Shown: positions 1 through 5,560 of the stretch, one piece after another
How the letters are laid out: the number at the start of each line of letters is the position of its first letter
Numbering within the stretch: position 1 is the first letter of the stretch
Assembly: GCA_044353195.1 (NCBI GenBank)
Contig: JBILCJ010000158.1
Coordinates: 1 to 5,560 of the forward strand
Direction: 5' to 3'
Origin: UBA4416 sp044353195
Lineage (GTDB): Bacteria > Bacteroidota > Bacteroidia > B-17B0 > Aurantibacillaceae
DNA length: 5,560 nucleotides
Program-made: the position numbers and the translations under genes
The notes under the pieces: generated by a model
Databases searched by the model: none
What the model saw: only the letters and a program-made list of their open reading frames with translations
What the model was told of the DNA's origin: nothing

Positions 1-775
1 TGTTTGGGCAAGTAAAGCAATTAAAGAATCTAAAATCATAGGTAACACGAATGTGATTGCTTCCTCAGAAGATAAAAACTTTAGTTACATTCCTAAAGGA
101 TACGAAATTCCAAAAGATGCAGATTATTTACATATCACGTCTAATAATACAATTTATGGAACGCAGTTAAAAGAATTTCCGAAATGCGATATTCCTTTAG
201 TGTGTGATATGAGTTCAGATATTTTTAGTCGTAAGATTAATGCAAACGATTTTTCATTAATCTACGCTGGAGCACAAAAAAACATCGGTCCTGCAGGAAG
301 CACAATGGTGATGATTAAGAAAGGAATTTTGGGTAAAACAGGCCGTAAAATGTTATCGATGTTGGACTATCAAGTTCATATCAAAGGTGGAAGTATGTAC
401 AACACGCCACCTGTATTTCCTATTTATGTAACGATGTTAACGTTACGTTGGTTAAAAGAGCACGGTGGAGTTAGTTGGATTGAAGGAATCAATCAACAAA
501 AGGCTGATTTATTGTACAACGAAATTGATAGAAATTCACAGTTCGTTGGCACAACCGTTAAAGAGGATAGAAGTAACATGAATGCATGTTTTCTTTTGAA
601 TAAAATTGAGCTTGAACCTGAATTTGATAAGTTAGTAAAAGAGGCAAATATAAGCGGTATACGAGGACATAGAGATGTTGGTGGTTATAGAGCATCTATG
701 TATAATGCGCTGCCGTTAGAAAGTGTACAGGTGTTAGTGGATGTGATGAAACACTTTGAATCTAAGTTTTCTTAG
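1..775 (+). CDS. serC: Phosphoserine aminotransferase SerC, C-terminal part (5' end outside window)
   Basis: SerC is a cytosolic PLP enzyme that converts 3-phosphohydroxypyruvate and glutamate to 3-phosphoserine and 2-oxoglutarate in serine synthesis (and can act in pyridoxine synthesis). The frame is open from base 2, so the gene enters from the left; GTG at 53 is an internal codon, not the start. About 257 residues are visible of a family length near 355-360, so roughly 100 are missing. Visible residue 2 is the Trp expected to stack on PLP. An Asp at visible residue 69 (VCDMSSDIFSR) should contact the pyridine nitrogen. The motif AGAQKNIGPAG carries the Schiff-base Lys at bases 278-280. The C-terminal GHRDVGGYRASMYNAL is the typical substrate-binding end. 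The stop is TAG at 773-775. A barrel-protein gene follows 56 bases on in the same direction. Identification is secure from several family motifs. Confidence 0.97.
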   Translation, partial: VWASKAIKESKIIGNTNVIASSEDKNFSYIPKGYEIPKDADYLHITSNNTIYGTQLKEFPKCDIPLVCDMSSDIFSRKINANDFSLIYAGAQKNIGPAGSTMVMIKKGILGKTGRKMLSMLDYQVHIKGGSMYNTPPVFPIYVTMLTLRWLKEHGGVSWIEGINQQKADLLYNEIDRNSQFVGTTVKEDRSNMNACFLLNKIELEPEFDKLVKEANISGIRGHRDVGGYRASMYNALPLESVQVLVDVMKHFESKFS

Positions 776-831
776 TGCAAATACTGAAGTCATATTCATA
801 CAATAAATACAAGCCGGTTTCGTTGTTTAAA

Positions 832-1494
832 ATGAAATGTATCATTGTATTATTCGTATCATTTTTTACTTTGTCTGCATTAGCGCAAGAAGACGTTAAG
901 GTAACAAGTTTGCCAAAATTTTCTATCCGTGCCAATGTTGGTATTCCAAAAGTTGCATCAAGCAAAGCGCTTCGAAGTTCTTTTTCAGGAGTTTCTTCAT
1001 TGGATATAAATCTTAACTATAAATTGTTTGGTGGTTTTTTTGCAGGCATTGGTTTCAATCATGTGTATTATAAATCGCAAAAACATTTTAGAGAACAATT
1101 TATCAATACCTCGATGCAAATGCAAAATGGTTATTTGAAAATTGGCTACGATCATTTTTTTAGCGATAGAGGATTTGCAACCATGAGTTTGAATACTGGA
1201 TTTGGTTCAACTCAGTTTTCTGCTATTAAATACAAAAATGATTCCTTGATAGGCAAATATCCAACTCATTTTACAAGCTCATTTATGGAGCCTTCTGTAG
1301 CCCTTAATTTTTTGGTAGAACCTAATTTTGCTTTTGGAGGTTATATTTCTTACCATTATAATTTTTCACAATTTAACCCAGCTTATGCAGGCTTTGATAA
1401 ATGGCTTGATTACACGCGTATTAGTAATAAATGGAATACTAGTTTAATTACTATTGGATTTGGATTTTATTACGCTATAGGAAAAGTTAATTAA
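832..1494 (+). CDS. Small outer-membrane beta-barrel protein, function unknown
   Basis: This predicted 220-residue protein starts at ATG 832. The frame is open back to a GTG at 775 overlapping the serC stop, but the 19 extra residues are polar and would bury the signal peptide, so ATG 832 is preferred. Residues 1-18 form a classic signal peptide (MKC, then a hydrophobic core, ending SALA before Gln19). The mature part shows alternating aromatic and small residues, with Gly/Tyr/Phe-rich segments such as KLFGGFFAGIGFNHVYY, and a C-terminal strand-like end (LITIGFGFYYAIG), which fits an eight- to ten-stranded outer-membrane barrel of the kind common in Bacteroidota. No catalytic motif or ligand site is recognisable. 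The gene lies 56 bases after serC and 6 bases before purN, so it is probably co-transcribed with purN, although no functional link is evident. The barrel call is inferred from composition and signal peptide, not from a specific family match. Confidence 0.8.
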   Translation: MKCIIVLFVSFFTLSALAQEDVKVTSLPKFSIRANVGIPKVASSKALRSSFSGVSSLDINLNYKLFGGFFAGIGFNHVYYKSQKHFREQFINTSMQMQNGYLKIGYDHFFSDRGFATMSLNTGFGSTQFSAIKYKNDSLIGKYPTHFTSSFMEPSVALNFLVEPNFAFGGYISYHYNFSQFNPAYAGFDKWLDYTRISNKWNTSLITIGFGFYYAIGKVN

Positions 1495-1500
1495 AAAGTT

Positions 1501-2064
1501 ATGACAAACATTGCCATTTTTGCCTCAGGAGGAGGAACAAACGCCGAAAATTTATTTCAGTATTTTAATAATGATAAACGTGTAAAAATAAAATTAGTTG
1601 TCACTAATAATGAAAAAGCCGGTGTTATCGAAAGAGCAGAACGTTATAAAAAAAATGTCCAATTGATTAGTAAAACCGCATTGAATGAATACACGGATAA
1701 AATCATTGAATTTTTAGAAACTGAAAAAATAGATTTTATTGTATTAGCAGGTTTTTTATTAAAAATCCCGGAAGCGTTTATCAAAGCATTTCCAAATAAA
1801 ATAATAAACATTCATCCTTCGTTATTGCCTAAATACGGTGGAAAGGGAATGTATGGTGCATTTGTTCACGAAGCAGTTATTGCCAATAAAGAAACTAAAA
1901 GTGGAATTACTATTCATTTTGTGAATGAAGAATACGATAAAGGCGAAATTATTTTACAGAAAGAATGTGCTTTAGATGAGTTTGATACTGCTGAATCCTT
2001 AGCAAAAAAAATTCATGAATTAGAAATGGAATTTTTACCAAAAGCGATTGAAACCTTATTGTAG
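1501..2064 (+). CDS. purN: Phosphoribosylglycinamide formyltransferase PurN
   Basis: PurN transfers the formyl group of 10-formyltetrahydrofolate to GAR, giving FGAR, in the third step of purine synthesis in the cytosol. The protein has 187 residues, close to the usual length for bacterial PurN. The N-terminal glycine-rich loop (residues 8-14, ASGGGTN) binds the phosphate of GAR. The catalytic triad is intact: Asn103 and His105 in NIHPSLLPKYGG, and Asp146 in the segment from His139 to Gln153 (HFVNEEYDKGEIILQ). The AGFLLKIP segment at residues 83-90 matches the family's folate-binding region. The ATG lies 6 bases after the upstream barrel-protein stop with no Shine-Dalgarno motif, which is usual in Bacteroidota. 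The 3' end faces a convergent gene only 3 bases away. Two in-frame A8 runs (1648-1655 and 2004-2011) occur here without breaking the frame. Confidence 0.96.
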   Translation: MTNIAIFASGGGTNAENLFQYFNNDKRVKIKLVVTNNEKAGVIERAERYKKNVQLISKTALNEYTDKIIEFLETEKIDFIVLAGFLLKIPEAFIKAFPNKIINIHPSLLPKYGGKGMYGAFVHEAVIANKETKSGITIHFVNEEYDKGEIILQKECALDEFDTAESLAKKIHELEMEFLPKAIETLL

Positions 2065-2067
2065 TTT

Positions 2068-2781
2068 TTATTTGCCTTCTTCTTTCCATCTGTAATAACA
2101 GTCCATCACACGATAATACAAATCGTACCCTTCGGTATTTATGATGAAGTCATTACTTAAATAATAACAGTATTTCCTGAATTTTTCAAAATCAATCGTT
2201 TCATCGCCAGTTAGTTTACGAAGAGTTTCTCCGTTAAATTTTTTACCAACTTCCTCTTGAATAAAAATCTCTTCAAAAATTTTAGCTAGTTTTTTTTGTT
2301 CTTTTCCTTTTTTGCTGAATTCCATGTAAAGTGCACTAATCGGACTTTCAACTGCATTAATGGTTTTTAGCTTAGAATTTGAAATGACACGTTTCATGTA
2401 ATCCCTTTCGTAAGGTTTTAGTTTAAATTCACTAACAACAACTTGATTTATTTTATAGGTAGTTTCTTTCATAATTACTTTACACAACTTATTAATTTCT
2501 ATGTAAAGTGTTTTTACTGGCATTTTCAGTCTTTGATAACCAATAAAAGAAAATAGGACGGAGTCAGTTAAGTTAGCTGCAATGCTAAATTGACCATTAA
2601 CATCACTCAGCTGACCTTGTCCGGTTCGTGTGTTGATGACATATGCAAATGGCATTACACTTATGCTATCCGAACTATAAATGGTTCCTTTAAGTGTAAT
2701 CTGTTGCGCTTCTGATTTAACAACACACAAGAGTCCAATCAAAAATGGTAAAAGATATGTTGAGTTGTTAAAAAACCTCAT
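2068..2781 (-). CDS. Secreted CarboxypepD_reg-like domain protein, function unknown
   Basis: This predicted 237-residue exported protein starts at ATG 2781-2779. Residues 1-25 form a signal peptide: MRFFNN, a hydrophobic stretch (YLLPFLIGLLCVV), then KSEA before Gln26. Residues about 28-112 look like the beta-sandwich carboxypeptidase regulatory-like domain found in Bacteroidota: LKGTIYSSDS, PFAYVINTRTGQGQLSDVNG and the FSFIGYQ element are typical of that fold. In this phylum the domain often sits at the N-terminus of SusC/TonB-dependent receptors, but this protein is far too short to hold such a barrel. The C-terminal half (about 113-237) is charged, Tyr-rich and possibly alpha/beta, ending with YDLYYRVMDCYYRW. 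I do not recognise a catalytic motif. It likely acts in the periplasm or at the cell surface; the function is unknown. It converges on purN with a 3-base gap and diverges from dnaX. A T8 run on the plus strand (2290-2297) is an in-frame Lys stretch. Confidence 0.8.
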   Translation of the reverse strand: MRFFNNSTYLLPFLIGLLCVVKSEAQQITLKGTIYSSDSISVMPFAYVINTRTGQGQLSDVNGQFSIAANLTDSVLFSFIGYQRLKMPVKTLYIEINKLCKVIMKETTYKINQVVVSEFKLKPYERDYMKRVISNSKLKTINAVESPISALYMEFSKKGKEQKKLAKIFEEIFIQEEVGKKFNGETLRKLTGDETIDFEKFRKYCYYLSNDFIINTEGYDLYYRVMDCYYRWKEEGK

Positions 2782-2866
2782 ATTTCAAATATAGATACTT
2801 ATTCACAGTCAGTTAATAATTTAACCTTTTTTATAGCAATTTTTAGTGTAAATTTAATCCCAATAT
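2782..2866. promoter_or_regulatory. Divergent intergenic region between the CarboxypepD_reg-like gene and dnaX
   Basis: This 85-base AT-rich gap must hold the promoters of both divergent genes. On the minus strand, TATATTTG (plus-strand bases 2786-2793, read leftward) exactly matches the Bacteroidota -7 consensus TAnnTTTG. It lies only 4 bases from the ATG at 2781, which would imply a leaderless or nearly leaderless mRNA. No clear -33 TTG is seen at the usual distance. On the plus strand the best -7-like match before dnaX is TAAATTTA at 2849-2856, with a T-rich stretch about 18 bases upstream; this is weak. The consensus is established for the phylum, while assigning these copies is inference. 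Confidence 0.35.
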
Positions 2867-3997
2867 ATGGATAATTTTATTGTATCAGCTAGAAAATATC
2901 GTCCACAATTGTTTAACACAGTTGTGGGGCAAAGCCATATTACTGATACTTTAAAGCAAGCTATAAAAAATGGTAAGATAGCACAAGCCTATTTATTCTG
3001 CGGACCGCGTGGTGTTGGTAAAACAACCTGTGCTCGTATTTTTGCAAAAACGATAAACTGTACCAATCTTACAACCGATGGTGAAGCTTGTGGCGCTTGC
3101 GATTCATGCGTATCGTTTGATTCTGGTGCTTCTTTAAATGTGTATGAATTAGATGCCGCATCAAACAACTCGGTTGATGATATTCGTAATTTAGTTGACC
3201 AAGTGAGATTTGCCCCTCAGTTAGGCGATTATAAAGTGTATGTGATTGATGAGGTTCACATGTTGTCACCTTCTGCATTTAATGCGTTTTTAAAGACTTT
3301 AGAAGAACCACCCAAGCACGCTAAATTTATTTTGGCAACAACCGAAAAACATAAAATAATACCAACTATTTTATCTCGTTGTCAAGTCTTTAGTTTTAAT
3401 AGAATTAGACCTGAAGATATTGCTATTCAATTGGCTCATATTGCTAAAACAGAACAAATCACCTACGAACAAGAAGCTTTAAATATCATTGCACAAAAAG
3501 CCGATGGCGGTTTGCGCGATGCGTGTTCCATTTTTGATCAGATGGTTACATTTACAGGTAATCATCTAACGTACAAGGCTGTTGTAGAAAATTTACACGT
3601 ACTTGATTATGAATATTATTTTAAATTAACGGATGCTGTTTTAAATAATCGCATGGGTGAAGTGATGGTAACCTTTGATGAGATTTTAAAGAAAGGATTT
3701 GATGGTCATAATTTCATCATCGGTTTTGGAGAGCATTTGCGTAATCTATTAGTTAGCAAAGATCAATTTACGGTTCAATTACTTGAAGTAAGTGATCAAT
3801 TAAAACAACGTTTTTCTGATCAATCAAAATTGTGTGAAGTGCCTTTTTTATTAAATGCTTTAAATTACATTAGTAAGTGTGACGTTAACTATAAGTCTGC
3901 CAAAAATCAACGACTGCAGGTTGAAATGACTCTCTTACAAATTAATAATTTAACTGCCGCACTTTCAAATGCGGAAAAAAAAAAGATGAATTCGTAA
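2867..3997 (+). CDS. dnaX: Gamma-like short DnaX product (zero-frame reading)
   Basis: Conventional translation gives 376 residues, equal to the gamma form of the clamp-loader ATPase. All motor parts are present: Walker A GPRGVGKTT at 46-54; a four-Cys zinc module at Cys65, 75, 78 and 81; Walker B VYVIDEVHML at 124-133 with Asp128 and Glu129; sensor 1 ATTE at 157-160; the SRC motif with arginine finger Arg171; and sensor 2 GGLRDA with Arg217. Residues about 245-365 form the helical collar domain that assembles the clamp loader. The frame ends with AEKKKMNS and TAA at 3995-3997, three codons after the slippery heptamer. The product therefore keeps ATPase and oligomerisation regions and lacks the polymerase- and helicase-binding tail, as gamma does in E. 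coli. The start ATG 2867 is supported by the conserved N-terminus (ARKYRPQLFNTVVGQ). Confidence 0.85.
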   Translation: MDNFIVSARKYRPQLFNTVVGQSHITDTLKQAIKNGKIAQAYLFCGPRGVGKTTCARIFAKTINCTNLTTDGEACGACDSCVSFDSGASLNVYELDAASNNSVDDIRNLVDQVRFAPQLGDYKVYVIDEVHMLSPSAFNAFLKTLEEPPKHAKFILATTEKHKIIPTILSRCQVFSFNRIRPEDIAIQLAHIAKTEQITYEQEALNIIAQKADGGLRDACSIFDQMVTFTGNHLTYKAVVENLHVLDYEYYFKLTDAVLNNRMGEVMVTFDEILKKGFDGHNFIIGFGEHLRNLLVSKDQFTVQLLEVSDQLKQRFSDQSKLCEVPFLLNALNYISKCDVNYKSAKNQRLQVEMTLLQINNLTAALSNAEKKKMNS

Positions 3998-4584
3998 ATT
4001 CGGTAAACGCTCAAGTTGCTAGCGACACTAATCAAGCAACTACTCCAGTTGCAAAATTTAATGCCATTCCTCAAATTCAAACAACGCAGACGCCTGTCGT
4101 TGGATTTAATGAGCTAAAAATAAAATCACAGTTTTTGTTGAAGGATAATGGTGTCCAACAACCATCAAGTGCTAAAAATCCTTCTGAAGATGTAGTGCCT
4201 TCCAATACTGAAGTTGAAATAGAACTAACGAATGAACATGCCTTACAAGGGGTTAAACAGTTCGCTGAATTAAAGTTACAAAGTGGCAATAGACAATTGT
4301 ATGCCACATTAACATCTAGTAAAATTAGTTTTCAATCTCCTACAATCTTAATTGAATTAAATAACGAAGTGCAACGCGAAATGCTTATCGCAATTAGGCA
4401 AGATATGTTAGACGAACTACGCACGATCTTGAAGAATAAACAAACTCAGTTAGAAATAAAAGTATTAGAAACCGTTGATTCGTTGAAAGCCTATAAGCCA
4501 ATGGATAAATTTAAATTGATGTCTGAAAAGAATCCTATGCTTTTAGAACTTAAAAAACGATTTGATTTAGATATCGAATATTAA
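2867..4584 (+). CDS. dnaX: DNA polymerase III subunit tau (full-length DnaX, needs a -1 frame change at 3975-3985)
   Basis: DnaX is the ATPase of the clamp loader, which opens and loads the beta clamp and, in its tau form, bridges to the polymerase and helicase. Reading the zero frame through Lys373 and then the -1 frame from GAT at 3985 gives a 572-residue protein, a normal length for gamma/tau. The -1 frame is open without a stop from the A run to TAA at 4582-4584. Its start is a Gln/Thr/Asn/Pro-rich linker (residues about 374-430). It is followed by a folded C-terminal domain rich in amphipathic helices, ending in a segment like that of Bacteroidota DnaX proteins (YKPMDKFKLMSEKNPMLLEL, then KKRFDLDIEY). 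That conserved end argues that the region is translated as part of DnaX rather than being a relic or a separate gene. No good start codon for an independent gene is present; the first candidate is an unsupported TTG at 4135. The alternative is a true single frame misread by one A in the assembly. radA follows 68 bases later. Confidence 0.8.
3957..3974 (+). promoter_or_regulatory. GC-rich hairpin directly 5' of the dnaX A10 run
   Basis: CCGCA (3957-3961) pairs perfectly with TGCGG (3970-3974) around an 8-base loop (CTTTCAAA), giving a 5-bp stem with four G-C pairs in an AT-rich gene. The A10 run begins at the very next base. A nascent-RNA stem just behind a homopolymer is an arrangement known to promote slippage by RNA polymerase in some bacterial genes; its role here is inferred. 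It could be chance, as the stem is short. Confidence 0.5.
3975..3985 (+). promoter_or_regulatory. Candidate dnaX slippage/frameshift site (A10-G, containing A AAA AAG)
   Basis: Ten A residues at 3975-3984 followed by G3985 form the longest homopolymer in the window. In the zero frame it reads GAA AAA AAA AAG, so the last seven bases (3979-3985) are the heptamer A AAA AAG in the correct register, the same slippery sequence that drives -1 frameshifting in E. coli dnaX. A -1 slip of two Lys tRNAs joins the ATPase frame to the tau-like C-terminal frame. RNA polymerase adding one A, or dropping two, would do the same, as in the A9 slippage known for Thermus thermophilus dnaX. The zero-frame stop follows at 3995. 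There is no clear upstream Shine-Dalgarno-like stimulator. Confidence 0.65.
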
Positions 4585-4625
4585 AGATTCTACAAATTGT
4601 AGCAATACACTCCTATAAAACGTAT

Positions 4626-4633
4626 TACTTTTG
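4626..4633 (+). promoter_or_regulatory. Candidate -7 promoter element for radA (TACTTTTG)
   Basis: TACTTTTG exactly matches the Bacteroidota -7 consensus TAnnTTTG and lies 19 bases before the radA ATG. A start site a few bases after it would leave a leader of roughly 13-15 bases. The nearest upstream TTG (4597-4599) is 26 bases away, longer than the usual spacing of about 17-23, so the -33 part is poor. This suggests radA can be transcribed apart from dnaX; read-through from dnaX is also possible. Confidence 0.4.
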
Positions 4634-4652
4634 ATTTATAAAAAATCAGAAT

Positions 4653-5560
4653 ATGTCGAAAACAAAAACCTCTTATTTTTGTCAAAGTTGTGGCGCACAA
4701 GCTGCTAAATGGGCCGGAAAATGCAATAGTTGCAGCGAATGGAATACATTGGTGGAAGAAGTCATTCATAAAGAAACTAAGAATGATCGTCTGCAATTAT
4801 TTTCTGCAAGTAAGAATGAAAATCATAAATCAAATCAATCCATTTTATTACAAGAAATTGGAATTTCAGAATACCCTCGTATTCCTGTTCCTGGCCAAGA
4901 GTTAACACGAGTGTTAGGTGGCGGCATTGTGCCCGGAAGTTTGGTTTTATTTGGTGGAGAACCTGGTATTGGAAAATCAACGTTGATGTTGCAACTTGCT
5001 TTAAGACTAAAGAATTTAAAAGTACTTTATGTGAGTGGCGAAGAGAGCGAACAACAAATAAAAATGCGTGCAGAACGTATTGGTGTTACTACCGAAAATT
5101 GTTTTATTCTTCAAGAAACAAATACACAAAATATTTTTACGCAAATAAATAGTGTTCAGCCGCAATTGGTTGTCATTGATTCTATTCAAACCATACACAC
5201 GGCTTATATTGATAGTAGTCCCGGAAGTGTAAGTCAGGTGAGAGAATGCGCCGCTGAATTTTTACGGTTTGCCAAAGAAACAAATGTGCCAGTATTTATG
5301 ATTGGACATATTACAAAAGAGGGAAGTTTAGCAGGGCCAAAAATATTAGAACACATGGTTGATACCGTGTTACAATTTGAAGGCGATAGAAATCATATTT
5401 ACAGATTACTCCGTGCTACTAAAAATAGATTTGGAAGCACCAACGAAATGGGTATTTACGAAATGAATGGCGATGGTTTGAAGGAAGTTTTAAATCCATC
5501 TGAAATTTTAATTACCGATAGAAATGAAGCAACTAGTGGTGTTGCGATTGCGGCAACATT
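4653..5560 (+). CDS. radA: DNA repair protein RadA (Sms), N-terminal two-thirds (3' end outside window)
   Basis: RadA is a RecA-related hexameric ATPase that drives branch migration of recombination intermediates and helps repair stalled forks. The frame is open from ATG 4653 to the right edge (302 full codons of a usual 450-460), so the end is missing. The N-terminal C4 zinc finger has Cys10, Cys13, Cys24 and Cys27, within YFCQSCGAQAAKWAGKC and NSC. Next come a variable linker (about 35-65), the RVLGGGIVPGS entry to the ATPase domain, Walker A GEPGIGKST with Lys108 (bases 4974-4976), the YVSGEES element, Walker B LVVIDS with Asp176, and the RadA-specific KNRFG motif at 257-261. The C-terminal Lon-like domain would begin near the window end. 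The start is supported by the zinc finger beginning a few residues in; no Shine-Dalgarno is seen. It lies 68 bases after dnaX, in the same direction. Confidence 0.97.
   Translation, partial: MSKTKTSYFCQSCGAQAAKWAGKCNSCSEWNTLVEEVIHKETKNDRLQLFSASKNENHKSNQSILLQEIGISEYPRIPVPGQELTRVLGGGIVPGSLVLFGGEPGIGKSTLMLQLALRLKNLKVLYVSGEESEQQIKMRAERIGVTTENCFILQETNTQNIFTQINSVQPQLVVIDSIQTIHTAYIDSSPGSVSQVRECAAEFLRFAKETNVPVFMIGHITKEGSLAGPKILEHMVDTVLQFEGDRNHIYRLLRATKNRFGSTNEMGIYEMNGDGLKEVLNPSEILITDRNEATSGVAIAAT

Noticed and set aside
53..55. GTG as the start of serC
   Set aside because: The frame is open to the left edge, and the upstream residues (a Trp, then ASKAIKE) match SerC, so this is an internal codon.
775..831. 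GTG at 775 as the start of the barrel protein
   Set aside because: It would add 19 polar residues before an obvious signal peptide that begins at ATG 832.
762..965. Minus-strand frame of 67 codons
   Set aside because: It is a shadow antisense to the end of serC and the barrel gene, with no family features.
1648..2011. A8 runs in purN (1648-1655, 2004-2011) as slippage sites
   Set aside because: The purN frame is continuous through both and no alternate frame of note follows; they show that moderate A runs are common here.
3069..3278. Minus-strand frame of 69 codons inside dnaX
   Set aside because: It is antisense to the conserved zinc-module and Walker B region; composition does not look like a real protein.
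3957..3984. Hairpin plus A run as an intrinsic terminator
   Set aside because: On the plus strand the hairpin is followed by A, not T. On the minus strand the T run would precede the hairpin. Neither is a terminator.
4077..4307. Minus-strand Cys-rich frame of 76 codons
   Set aside because: It is antisense to the tau-like part of dnaX, and no Cys-motif spacing suggests a real domain.
4135..4584. Reading frame of 149 codons starting at TTG, as a separate small gene
   Set aside because: The same frame is open upstream to the dnaX A run, the start is a TTG with no support, and the C-terminal sequence is that of DnaX tau, so it is the 3' part of dnaX.
4590..5198. Several 60-71 codon frames on both strands overlapping radA (4590-4796, 4690-4905, 4777-4980, 5016-5198)
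   Set aside because: All overlap the radA frame, which carries clear zinc-finger and ATPase motifs through the whole stretch.

Overview
The window looks like ordinary chromosomal DNA from an AT-rich member of the Bacteroidota. The signs are an AT-rich base composition, almost no Shine-Dalgarno sequences before the start codons, exact matches to the Bacteroidota -7 promoter element TAnnTTTG, and protein families typical of the phylum (a small outer-membrane beta-barrel protein, and a secreted protein with a CarboxypepD_reg-like domain). A genus cannot be named from the sequence alone.

Layout. Bases 1-1500 and on to 2064 hold a rightward cluster: the 3' part of serC (phosphoserine aminotransferase, cut by the window edge), a small outer-membrane barrel protein, and purN (GAR formyltransferase). 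The gap between the last two is only 6 bases. A leftward gene at 2068-2781 encodes a secreted CarboxypepD_reg-like protein and meets purN tail to tail with a 3-base gap. An 85-base divergent intergenic region (2782-2866) separates it from rightward dnaX (2867-4584) and then radA (4653 to beyond the right edge). serC and purN are linked through one-carbon and glycine metabolism: serine made via SerC supplies glycine and formyl-folate, and PurN uses glycinamide ribonucleotide and formyl-folate. dnaX and radA both serve DNA replication and repair.

The most notable feature is in dnaX. The zero frame ends at 3997 after 376 codons, giving a gamma-like ATPase/clamp-loader product. A well-preserved tau-like C-terminal region continues in the -1 frame to 4584. 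The frames meet at a run of ten A (3975-3984) that contains the heptamer A AAA AAG, the same slippery sequence used in Escherichia coli dnaX. A GC-rich 5-bp hairpin abuts the A run on its 5' side, and the zero-frame stop lies three sense codons past the heptamer. This fits programmed slippage (ribosomal or transcriptional) that makes two DnaX products, with the frame logic reversed from E. coli because the slipped product is the long one. A one-base homopolymer error in the assembly is the main alternative. No mobile elements, CRISPR arrays, tRNA or rRNA genes were seen.
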